From contig DAOJ01000014.1 in the NCBI GenBank assembly GCA_002502365.1, positions 2,832 through 12,231 of the forward strand: a DNA stretch of 9,400 nt, written 5' to 3'. This stretch comes from Euryarchaeota archaeon UBA106. GTDB lineage: Archaea; Thermoplasmatota; Poseidoniia; Poseidoniales; Thalassarchaeaceae. The translations under genes and the position numbers were made by a program. Positions 1-5,600 of this stretch are shown in pieces (within the stretch, counting starts at the first letter, position 1; every line of letters begins with the position of its first letter). Below the pieces are notes generated by a model. The model worked only from the letters and a program-made list of their open reading frames with translations. It searched no databases and was not told the origin of the DNA.

Positions 1-267
1 TAACCAGGTGTTTCCGCCGCCAACATAGATTCCATCCATTGCCTCGATGGCGGCTAGTGGGTCCTCGAATTCATGTAACCCTATTAGTTCGTACCCAGAT
101 TGCCCAGCAAAGTCCTGCATCCTTTGCGTGTATCCATCGTAATCATTAGAGGCAAATGGAACAAATACGACTCTTTCACAATCAGCAAAATTTTCTGACA
201 TTAAGTCACGGTACAATTCTCTGCGTTCATCCGTACCGATTCCGCCACTTCCTAGCAGTGCACGCAT
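1..267 (-). CDS. pepE: Peptidase family S51 (dipeptidase E-like), N-terminal part only
   Basis: This is the N-terminal part (about 89 residues) of an alpha-aspartyl dipeptidase-like serine peptidase, a cytosolic enzyme that in the family removes N-terminal Asp from short peptides. The visible protein begins MRALLGSGG, continues with a strand reading ERVVFVPFAS, and ends at the window edge in GGGNTW, the family's GGNT motif. The catalytic serine and later triad residues lie beyond position 1, so activity and substrate cannot be judged. I chose the ATG at 265-267 because GGTGA stands 5 bases before it. An in-frame ATG at 277-279, directly after the stop of the PAC2 gene, would add MVKQ but has no ribosome site. 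It is the last visible gene of the minus-strand translation operon and is probably translationally coupled to the PAC2 gene. The family call is good; the precise specificity is unknown. Confidence 0.8.
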   Translation of the reverse strand, partial: MRALLGSGGIGTDERRELYRDLMSENFADCERVVFVPFASNDYDGYTQRMQDFAGQSGYELIGLHEFEDPLAAIEAMDGIYVGGGNTWL

Positions 268-272
268 TTGCT

Positions 273-277
273 TCACC
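273..277 (-). promoter_or_regulatory. Ribosome binding site GGTGA for the S51 peptidase
   Basis: On the minus strand GGTGA is followed by a 5-base spacer and the ATG at 265-267. The same element with a 4-5 base spacer precedes rps27e and the PKD gene. It is the main reason for preferring the inner ATG over the one at 277-279. Confidence 0.5.
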
Positions 278-279
278 AT

Positions 280-1032
280 TCAGACGTAGAAATCATCTGC
301 TTCTGCAGACATTCCGAGATGTTCTTCGATTGAACCGCTTACCTCAACACTCGCCAGTAATTTCTTTGCTGTTTCCTTGGTTGTGTCTATGTCAAGTCCA
401 AGAGGTAACTCAAGTGCTTCTTCTATCCATTTCGCAAGCCTATCCGCTGCAATTACATCCGCAGAAGCACCAACTGTATCAGCCACCAGTGCTATTGCGG
501 GAATTTGATGAACCGGTGATAATGATACCAAAAGACCTGCGACTCCGATCATCCCAGCCTCCGGTTGTGAATCGCTTACTTCTATGTCATTGGCTTGTAA
601 ATTACTTCGAACCTTTGTGTCTGAACAAATCACATGAATTGCATTTTTATCAACTTCTGATGCTAGACCTGCCAGAACCAATAGTTGTGGAGTAGGATTT
701 GCCATCTCTAGAATTGCTTCGGCAACTTCGTATTGTCCAGCTGCAGTCATTGGTTGCAAATCCCCTCCAACAGTTACTACATATCTTCCGTCAGGCAACA
801 TTACCCGGTGAACAAGCATTGAGGGCGGAGTTAGCAAACCTTCGTCATCCATAGTAGAATGAGGTGGCATATCTGGATGTAAGATCCTTGCAATAAGGCT
901 GGAAGGATGCTTCTTAACTAGAGCATCAACAATCAATTTTCCAACATTGCCTACTCCTGGCACCGCCTCTAACAATGCTACGTGGTCTGGTAAGCAATCT
1001 CCAATTAACCAATGAATCCGTGTTCTATTCAT
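280..1032 (-). CDS. PAC2 family protein (proteasome assembly chaperone-like)
   Basis: This 250-residue protein fits the PAC2 family (archaeal PbaB-like, related to eukaryotic PAC1/PAC2), whose members help assemble or bind the 20S proteasome in the cytosol. The visible signs are the N-terminal PGVGNVGK stretch (residues 25-32) after a short strand, the VTVGGDLQP segment (about 86-94), a strand LLVLAGLAS (117-125), the glycine-rich GMIGVAGLLVSL (160-171) and a helical C-terminal tail. The length is normal for the archaeal family. The start overlaps the nop10 stop in an ATGA arrangement (1029-1032), and GGAGG lies 7 bases upstream, so the two genes are very likely translationally coupled. Its place behind ribosomal and initiation-factor genes matches known archaeal gene order. 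The family role in proteasome biology is established knowledge; the exact client here is inferred. Confidence 0.82.
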   Translation of the reverse strand: MNRTRIHWLIGDCLPDHVALLEAVPGVGNVGKLIVDALVKKHPSSLIARILHPDMPPHSTMDDEGLLTPPSMLVHRVMLPDGRYVVTVGGDLQPMTAAGQYEVAEAILEMANPTPQLLVLAGLASEVDKNAIHVICSDTKVRSNLQANDIEVSDSQPEAGMIGVAGLLVSLSPVHQIPAIALVADTVGASADVIAADRLAKWIEEALELPLGLDIDTTKETAKKLLASVEVSGSIEEHLGMSAEADDFYV

Positions 1033-1241
1033 TCATCTTCCTCCTTCCTAGGGGTTGGTAATGATTCGATCCATTTGTCGCTTCCAGCGTCCTCACGTTG
1101 TCTCCTACGTGCCCCTTGGGCATCCTGAGGAGAGAATTTCAGAGGTGCGGCAGAAGCCATCTTTCCGCCACATTTCTTGCATTCTTCAGCAAGTCCGTAT
1201 TCTCCACACACGGTGCACCGTTGCAATCTCGTCCGAGCCAT
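1029..1241 (-). CDS. nop10: Ribosome biogenesis protein Nop10 (H/ACA RNP subunit)
   Basis: Nop10 is the small subunit of the H/ACA ribonucleoprotein. It binds the pseudouridine synthase Cbf5 and, with L7Ae and Gar1, guides pseudouridylation of rRNA. The 70-residue protein begins MARTRLQRC and shows a zinc ribbon of two pairs, CTVC (9-12) and CKKC (21-24), followed by the family hallmark PLKFSPQDAQGARRRQRE, which corresponds to the PPRFSPEDPYGEYRR type of motif. An acidic C-terminal tail (KEEDE) extends past the usual 50-60 residues. GAGG lies 7 bases before the ATG. It follows the aIF2-alpha gene by a 65-base gap and overlaps the PAC2 gene by 4 bases, the standard archaeal order. All zinc ligands are present. 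Confidence 0.93.
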   Translation of the reverse strand: MARTRLQRCTVCGEYGLAEECKKCGGKMASAAPLKFSPQDAQGARRRQREDAGSDKWIESLPTPRKEEDE

Positions 1242-1306
1242 CCCTAATCCTCAGGGGCATAGCCACTTTCAGAGGTCTTTGAAGTTGTAGCATACAAAGG
1301 GCGACT

Positions 1307-2095
1307 TTACATGCGTTCTATATCGATTGAGCCGTCAACCGAAGCCAGAGATTCTACCGCTGCTTTCTGAGCTTCTTCCCACATTCTCTCCGCAGTGTCG
1401 TAATCCGGAGCTCGAATATCAACTCTGTATTCAGGAGCGCCATCATAATGACAGGTTAGACTGACATCTTCTTCTCCCTCAGCAACCTTCTCAGCGGAGA
1501 TTAATGCGCTCTTTATCGCATGGACACCTTCAGGCCCCCATACTTCAATATTGAATATCCCTCTAATCTCAACGAAGGGAGGGATAATGTTCTCAATGGC
1601 CAATTCCACAACGGTTGCCATCCAATCTCCAGAGAATCCGTTGTCGGATAATGCGGTCTCAGAAATTGCACATTCCTCTAGAGCGCCATAAAGTGTACCA
1701 AAAATTTCTGTCATTTCATCTGAAATATCGGAAGTCTTTGCTTCATCCCACCCAGTTCTTTCTGCAACCACAGACATAATTTGGTTGGCACGCTGTTCAT
1801 TTTTCCAGGCTTGCAAAGTGTCTCTACGGCGTTCTTCTGAAACACTCTTTATTGAAAGGTCAACGCGTTCACGATCTTTCTTTACTTTGATTACTTTAGC
1901 AACAACTCTCTGACCAACTCGTATGTGATTACGGATATTTTTGACCCAGCCAGACGCTACCTCACCTACGAAAACGAAACCTTCTCTTGACCCATAGCCA
2001 TCTAGGCTTAGGTAAGCGCCATTTTCTCTTACATTGCTGACTGTGCAAACCAATAATTCGCCTTCTTCAGGCCAAGAATCATCAGCATCACTCAT
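1307..2095 (-). CDS. eif2a: Translation initiation factor 2 subunit alpha (aIF2-alpha)
   Basis: This is the alpha subunit of the heterotrimeric initiation factor aIF2, which delivers initiator Met-tRNA to the small ribosomal subunit; alpha strengthens tRNA binding through contact with gamma. Its 262 residues match the usual archaeal length. The N-terminal S1/OB domain (about 12-86) contains the segment SREGFVFVGEVASGWVKNIR and ends VDLSIKSVS. A helical domain follows (about 90-175), then an alpha/beta C-terminal domain (about 178-262) with PPFVEIRGIFNIEVWGPEGV. The first residues (SDADDSWPEEG) are more acidic than usual. The start lies 16 bases after the rps27e stop, with AAGGGG about 11 bases upstream and GTGA adjoining it. 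The regulatory serine of eukaryotic eIF2-alpha is not obviously conserved. Confidence 0.95.
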   Translation of the reverse strand: MSDADDSWPEEGELLVCTVSNVRENGAYLSLDGYGSREGFVFVGEVASGWVKNIRNHIRVGQRVVAKVIKVKKDRERVDLSIKSVSEERRRDTLQAWKNEQRANQIMSVVAERTGWDEAKTSDISDEMTEIFGTLYGALEECAISETALSDNGFSGDWMATVVELAIENIIPPFVEIRGIFNIEVWGPEGVHAIKSALISAEKVAEGEEDVSLTCHYDGAPEYRVDIRAPDYDTAERMWEEAQKAAVESLASVDGSIDIERM

Positions 2096-2111
2096 TCACA
2101 GACAGTCCCCT

Positions 2112-2285
2112 TCACTCTAGGACGTCTGTTATTGTGCTTCCAACAAGCTCTGCTTTACCACCTGCTGGGCGAGCCAGTGTGGCTCCGCATACCGAGCAGG
2201 GAATCTGGGTTGACGCCCTTTCGAAAATAATAGCCTCATGACCGCAGTCTCGGCAGGTTACTCGTAGAAACTTTGCATCTCCCAT
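2112..2285 (-). CDS. rps27e: Small ribosomal subunit protein S27e
   Basis: S27e is a zinc-ribbon protein of the archaeal/eukaryotic small ribosomal subunit. The 57-residue product begins MGDAKFLRVTCRDCGHE and carries two intact cysteine pairs, CRDC and CSVC, with the intervening IIFERASTQIP typical of the family. It ends in a short tail ELVGSTITDVLE. The ATG at 2283-2285 is chosen because GGTGA lies 4 bases before it; the frame stays open upstream, but those residues would overlap rpl44e and are not family-like. The stop codon of rpl44e (2290-2292) is itself part of the Shine-Dalgarno sequence, so the two genes are almost certainly translated in a coupled way. Confidence 0.94.
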   Translation of the reverse strand: MGDAKFLRVTCRDCGHEAIIFERASTQIPCSVCGATLARPAGGKAELVGSTITDVLE

Positions 2286-2289
2286 GAAA

Positions 2290-2297
2290 TCACCTCT
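2290..2297 (-). promoter_or_regulatory. Ribosome binding site of rps27e, containing the rpl44e stop codon
   Basis: On the minus strand AGAGGTGA is followed by TTTC and the rps27e ATG. The TGA at the end of this element is the stop codon of rpl44e. This fixes the rps27e start and implies that terminating ribosomes can reinitiate directly on the next gene. Confidence 0.7.
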
Positions 2298-2571
2298 CCA
2301 CAAGTTCGAATTTCTTTGCACGCTGTGCTGCTGGTTGGTGGGCCTTGCCAGTCTCCGAGCAACGATATAGTAGGTTTACTCGCTTGGTAGGCTTGTCACC
2401 TGATGGTTTTGGTCGAGGGAATCCTCTGTATCCGGAAGTCACCTTACGGAACCTTCTCTGCCCCCATTTTAATTCAGAAGCTCGTCGCTTTTTGACTCTC
2501 TCAACAGTGTGCTCTGTATGCTTTCCAGCCGATGGACTGTATCGCATTACTTTACGTGGCATCTTTACCAT
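2290..2571 (-). CDS. rpl44e: Large ribosomal subunit protein L44e, zinc ligands mostly lost
   Basis: L44e is a zinc-binding protein near the E site of the archaeal/eukaryotic large subunit. The 93-residue product is unmistakable: KHTEHTVERVKKRRASELKW, then GQRRFRKVTSGYRGFPRPKP, GDKPTKRVNLLYRC and KKFELVER. Unusually, the first zinc pair, normally YCPYC, reads YSPSA, and the second, normally CxxC, reads CSET, so only one of four cysteines remains. The rest of the core is well conserved, so this looks like a functional zinc-free form and not a decaying gene. The start MVKMPRK is preferred because GAGGTG lies 7 bases upstream and because upstream codons are not family-like; MPRK at 2560-2562 is an alternative. 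It is the first gene of the minus-strand operon. Confidence 0.95.
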   Translation of the reverse strand: MVKMPRKVMRYSPSAGKHTEHTVERVKKRRASELKWGQRRFRKVTSGYRGFPRPKPSGDKPTKRVNLLYRCSETGKAHQPAAQRAKKFELVER

Positions 2572-2617
2572 TCCAGTGCACCTCAGCGTCTTACGACGAC
2601 GCGCCCACCTATGTTCC

Positions 2618-2626
2618 ATATTTGAT
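2618..2626 (-). promoter_or_regulatory. Putative TATA element of the rpl44e operon
   Basis: Read on the minus strand, ATCAAATAT stands about 50 bases before the rpl44e start, which would place transcription initiation around 2595-2598 and leave a leader of about 25 bases containing GAGGTG. The same nine bases occur upstream of the PKD gene at 5555-5563. Only the pattern and spacing support this; no purine-rich BRE is clear. Confidence 0.35.
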
Positions 2627-2644
2627 TGTGTCGAGAGAGATGGA

Positions 2645-2660
2645 GCCCCCTTTAGGGGGC
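2645..2660. repeat. Perfect GC-rich inverted repeat in the divergent intergenic region
   Basis: GCCCCC and GGGGGC flank a TTTA loop, giving a perfect 6-bp stem that stands out in AT-richer surroundings. It lies between the start of rpl44e (minus strand) and the start of the membrane protein gene (plus strand), about 20 bases upstream of the putative rpl44e TATA element. It could be a binding site for a transcription factor or a hairpin. It follows no gene on either strand, so it is not an obvious terminator. Confidence 0.5.
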
Positions 2661-2727
2661 ATATTGTTTCATTTCCGACTAGTCTTAGAGCAGTCAATTC
2701 AAAGAATCTAGCCATCTTGCATCAAGC

Positions 2728-3327
2728 ATGGTCTTCTGGGTGAATCAGGCACTTCTTAGTTTCACCCTGCTAATTGCAGCATTCTCAATGTGGAGGATGG
2801 GTCCTGCATTCAAGCGAAGTCGTTTTGCAGGACCAGTCGCGTTGATAGGAATTTCAGGATTAATTTTCTTGCCAGAACAACCACTTTATTTCGAGAATGA
2901 TTATCATAGATGTGAGTTGGTATCTTTTTGTAATGATGATGGCAGAGAGTCATATCTTAATGTTGTAAAATGGTCAATAATTTCCATATTCTCTTCAATT
3001 CTTGCTTGCTTTACAATTATCAAAGGTTCCAGCATTTACTCCAAAAGAAATCCTATATTGTTGGCATCTGGGTGGATTGTCTTGGTTTTTTCATGGTGGA
3101 CTATATCTCAAAGCCCATGGTTCCTTGAGGCATATACCCGAATAGACGTCATCTTTTGGATGGTGGCATTTTTACTTGGTGTTTTAGCATCTCTATATCT
3201 ATTCTTCAACATTATTCGGTTTACTGAGAAACTAACTCCCAAAGATCCACCAATAACGCCTCTCGATGAGAAAGAAAGGCGTTTGGTTACTGAAATGATT
3301 AGAAGAAACTTGAGAGGAGGAGTCTAG
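2728..3327 (+). CDS. Unrecognised five-pass membrane protein
   Basis: I do not recognise a family. The 199-residue protein has about five hydrophobic segments: 5-22, 34-49, 79-98, 108-127 and 138-163. Positive residues cluster after the first (KRSR, 29-32) and third (KGSSIYSKR, 99-107), so the positive-inside rule puts the N-terminus outside and the C-terminus in the cytosol. The main external loop (50-78) holds two cysteines at 62 and 68 that could form a disulfide. The cytosolic tail is charged and helical (LDEKERRLVTEMIRRNLRGG). No clear Shine-Dalgarno sequence precedes the ATG; it is taken because the first membrane segment starts right after it. The next gene begins at the very next base after the stop, so the two form a transcription unit. 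No enzymatic motif is visible. Confidence 0.75.
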   Translation: MVFWVNQALLSFTLLIAAFSMWRMGPAFKRSRFAGPVALIGISGLIFLPEQPLYFENDYHRCELVSFCNDDGRESYLNVVKWSIISIFSSILACFTIIKGSSIYSKRNPILLASGWIVLVFSWWTISQSPWFLEAYTRIDVIFWMVAFLLGVLASLYLFFNIIRFTEKLTPKDPPITPLDEKERRLVTEMIRRNLRGGV

Positions 3328-3699
3328 ATGACAACATTCGATTTATTGTCTGATGGCATCAGCTCATTTGGAGCGATGATTTTCGTTGGATTATTTTTGA
3401 TTTCATTCTGTTTTTCAGTGCATTTAATTGTCACTTGGAATCCTTATCACAGACCCGTTATCCCACTTGTTTGTTCAATCCTAATTTGCATAATCCCAGC
3501 AACTCTTCTTACAATGGAACAAGATAGTAGTACTTCGATAGAAGAAATGCTAGAAGTTTTCTTCTTACTGACCTCTTTGGGTGCTGGGATGGTTCTTTTG
3601 TGGTTGCCAATAATTCTCCTTTTTGTTACAATAATGATGTTTTCACTAACCAAAAGAAAACCATCCCCTGACCCTCTTATCGAAATGATTGAGAATTAA
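3328..3699 (+). CDS. Unrecognised small membrane protein (three hydrophobic segments)
   Basis: This 123-residue protein of unknown function abuts the preceding membrane gene (TAG then ATG with no gap), and GGAGG lies 7 bases before its start. Hydrophobic segments span about 12-36, 43-62 and 74-107; the last is long enough to be one tilted helix or a hairpin of two. The loop at 37-42 is short and carries an arginine just after it, while 63-73 is acidic (EQDSSTSIEE), so with three helices the N-terminus would be outside and the KRKPSP tail inside. Both proteins of this pair end in a proline-containing charged tail followed by an EMI tripeptide (TEMIRR and IEMIEN), a weak hint of relatedness. 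The tight junction suggests the two act together. Confidence 0.75.
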   Translation: MTTFDLLSDGISSFGAMIFVGLFLISFCFSVHLIVTWNPYHRPVIPLVCSILICIIPATLLTMEQDSSTSIEEMLEVFFLLTSLGAGMVLLWLPIILLFVTIMMFSLTKRKPSPDPLIEMIEN

Positions 3700-3793
3700 C
3701 TGGGTCGTATTTCAACCTATTTTGTCTCAAAGTTTGTTGCTTTCCTATGGGTAACGCTCATAACAAGTCCGTTGGTCGCCGCGTTGTCTCGAA

Positions 3794-3799
3794 AGGTGG
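3794..3799 (+). promoter_or_regulatory. Ribosome binding site of rpl37e
   Basis: AGGTGG lies 5 bases before the ATG at 3805. It supports starting L37e at MSKGTPSMG and not at the upstream in-frame TTG at 3772. Confidence 0.55.
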
Positions 3800-3804
3800 T
3801 TATC

Positions 3805-3993
3805 ATGTCCAAGGGAACTCCAAGCATGGGCAAGAAGCAGAAATCCACACATATTCGATGCCGCCGCTGTGGTAGACACTCATATCACAAGCAAAAGCGA
3901 GTTTGCTCGTCATGTGGATATGGAGAGACATCACGCCTTCGCAAATTCCGCTGGAGCAAGAGAAATCGAAGCATGGGCGCGCACAAGAAGTGA
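3805..3993 (+). CDS. rpl37e: Large ribosomal subunit protein L37e
   Basis: L37e is a small zinc-ribbon protein of the archaeal/eukaryotic large ribosomal subunit. The 62-residue product begins MSKGTPSMGKKQKSTHIRC, the textbook family start, and keeps both zinc pairs, CRRC and CSSC, unlike L44e in this window. It ends in a basic tail (SKRNRSMGAHKK) that binds rRNA. The gene is followed after 56 bases by purF, an order known from several archaea, where an LSm gene often stands just before L37e; here no intact LSm gene precedes it and two membrane protein genes do instead. A 105-base gap separates it from those genes, so it probably has its own promoter. Confidence 0.95.
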   Translation: MSKGTPSMGKKQKSTHIRCRRCGRHSYHKQKRVCSSCGYGETSRLRKFRWSKRNRSMGAHKK

Positions 3994-4049
3994 AGACTTC
4001 ACTCCGGAAATGGCTAAGTCCTTACTGAATCAGGAAAGGACGATTCCCG

Positions 4050-5540
4050 ATGTGTGGTATCATTGGTCTCGTCGGGCACCCCGACACTCAAGTTGGAAAA
4101 ACCCTCTATGATGGATTATTGGTGTTGCAGCATCGCGGACAAGATGCTGCAGGTATAGTTACCAGCGATTCCAGCAATATATCCCACAGAAGAGCCAATG
4201 GTCTAGTCCGAGATGTCTTCAGACTCCGACACATCAAAGCATTACAGGGTTCCATGGGTTTGGGACATGTCAGATATCCAACCGCTGGTTCTTCATCTGC
4301 AGCCGAAGCACAACCATTCTATACCAACTCGCCATTTGGAGTTAGTTTAGCTCACAACGGAAATTTAACTAATCCAAATGAAATCATAGATAGGTTACTA
4401 GAAAGGGATCATCGCAGAATCAATACAAGTTCAGATTCTGAGGCTCTTCTAAACTTGTTTGCCGCAGAAATTCAACGTTCCATAAATGGTCGTAGAGGAG
4501 GTTTGGATGCACTGAGCGAAGAGGATGTATTCAAGGCGGTTACCGCGATTAATCAAACGGTCGAAGGCTCATATTCCGTAGTGGCCATGATTACAGGATG
4601 GGGTATGGTTGCTTTCCGAGATCCTCATGGAATCAGGCCACTTTGTATCGGTAGGTGTGAGATTGATGGATTTACTGAAACCTTGGTCGCTTCCGAATCG
4701 GTTGCAATGAAAGCACTAGGCTTCGAAACAGAAAGAGACGTGGCCCCAGGGGAAGCAGTAGTTGTCAGAATGGATGGGAGAAGAAGTTCACAAATATGCT
4801 CTGATAATGTAAGCCATAATCCATGTATCTTTGAGTATGTTTACTTTGCAAGACCCGATTCCCGAATCGATGGAGTTTCAGTTCATGGTGCAAGGTTAGC
4901 GATGGGTGCTAAATTGGCAAATAGAATCTCAAATGAATATCCGGAACATGCAATTGATTGTGTAATACCAGTTCCAGATAGTGGCAGAATTGCAGCACTT
5001 GAACTAGCTAGAGAATTAGGGGTTGCTTATCGCGAAGGTTTTGTGAAGAATCGGTATATTGGTCGAACATTCATTATGCCGGGTCAGGAAATGAGAAAAG
5101 ATTCAGTACGAAAGAAGTTGAACACAATTAGGCATGAATTTGAAGGTAGAAATGTCCTAATTGTAGACGATAGCATAGTCAGAGGAAACACCTCTAGAAG
5201 AATAGTAGAGATGGCTAGGGAAGCGGGTGCCAAGAAAGTCTATTTTGCCTCAGCAGCACCCGCCGTAGTACATCCTAACGTGTATGGTATCGATATGCCT
5301 GCCAAGCATGAATATGTAGCTCATAATCGCACCACCGAAGAAGTAGGTCAGACTATCGGTGCAGATTGGTTAATGTATCAAAATCTTGATGATTTAGTCG
5401 AGTCATGTTTAGGAGCGGGTGATACTCGTATCGCAAACTTCGACTGCTCCTGTTTTGATGGAAGATATGTTGCAGGTAGTATCGATCAGGATTACTTGGA
5501 GTCACTTGAAGAAAAAAGAAAGGATTCTGCTAAAGCATGA
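4050..5540 (+). CDS. purF: Amidophosphoribosyltransferase (glutamine PRPP amidotransferase)
   Basis: PurF catalyses the first step of de novo purine synthesis, converting PRPP and glutamine to 5-phosphoribosylamine in the cytosol. The protein starts MCGIIG, so removal of Met exposes the catalytic Cys without a propeptide. The glutaminase domain shows HRGQDAAG (28-35), GHVRYPTAGSS (72-82), AHNGNLTN (101-108) and SSDSE (127-131). The phosphoribosyltransferase domain has FVKNRYIGRTFIMPGQ (331-346) and the PRPP loop VLIVDDSIVRGNTS (369-382). The segment HPNVYGIDMP (408-417) has Asn where cluster-binding enzymes such as B. subtilis PurF have Cys, so the [4Fe-4S] cluster is probably absent. The whole length, including the FDCSCFDG region and the C-terminus, reads much like E. 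coli PurF. At 496 residues it is close to E. coli length. AAAGGA lies upstream of the start; it is likely co-transcribed with rpl37e. Confidence 0.97.
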   Translation: MCGIIGLVGHPDTQVGKTLYDGLLVLQHRGQDAAGIVTSDSSNISHRRANGLVRDVFRLRHIKALQGSMGLGHVRYPTAGSSSAAEAQPFYTNSPFGVSLAHNGNLTNPNEIIDRLLERDHRRINTSSDSEALLNLFAAEIQRSINGRRGGLDALSEEDVFKAVTAINQTVEGSYSVVAMITGWGMVAFRDPHGIRPLCIGRCEIDGFTETLVASESVAMKALGFETERDVAPGEAVVVRMDGRRSSQICSDNVSHNPCIFEYVYFARPDSRIDGVSVHGARLAMGAKLANRISNEYPEHAIDCVIPVPDSGRIAALELARELGVAYREGFVKNRYIGRTFIMPGQEMRKDSVRKKLNTIRHEFEGRNVLIVDDSIVRGNTSRRIVEMAREAGAKKVYFASAAPAVVHPNVYGIDMPAKHEYVAHNRTTEEVGQTIGADWLMYQNLDDLVESCLGAGDTRIANFDCSCFDGRYVAGSIDQDYLESLEEKRKDSAKA

Positions 5541-5554
5541 TTACATAATTCCCT

Positions 5555-5563
5555 ATCAAATAT
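5555..5563 (+). promoter_or_regulatory. Putative TATA element of the PKD protein gene
   Basis: ATCAAATAT occurs in the 60-base gap after purF, about 42 bases before the chosen start. Initiation about 25 bases downstream would leave a leader of about 17 bases holding GGTGA. The same nine bases occur before rpl44e on the opposite strand. The evidence is pattern and spacing only. Confidence 0.35.
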
Positions 5564-5590
5564 TCGACAGTGTGAAAACTACCAAGCCGT

Positions 5591-5595
5591 GGTGA
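5591..5595 (+). promoter_or_regulatory. Ribosome binding site deciding the GTG start of the PKD gene
   Basis: GGTGA with a 5-base spacer precedes the GTG at 5601, matching the spacing seen at the S51 peptidase and rps27e. GTG codons at 5589 and 5592 are in frame but have no such site before them. Confidence 0.5.
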
Positions 5596-5600
5596 AGGTC

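Noticed and set aside
156..695. Open frame of 179 codons on the plus strand
   Set aside because: It lies antisense to the S51 peptidase and PAC2 genes, has no ribosome site, and its His/Leu/Pro-rich composition is typical of a shadow frame.
2572..2715. Arg-rich N-terminal extension of L44e
   Set aside because: The frame is open upstream, but the residues match nothing in the family, the GAGGTG site fits the start at 2571, and the putative promoter lies inside the extension.
2345..2743. Open frame of 132 codons on the plus strand
   Set aside because: It is antisense to rpl44e, which has clear family identity; no recognisable domain.
3869..4111. Open frame of 80 codons across the rpl37e-purF junction
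   Set aside because: It overlaps both well-identified genes in another frame and has no family features.
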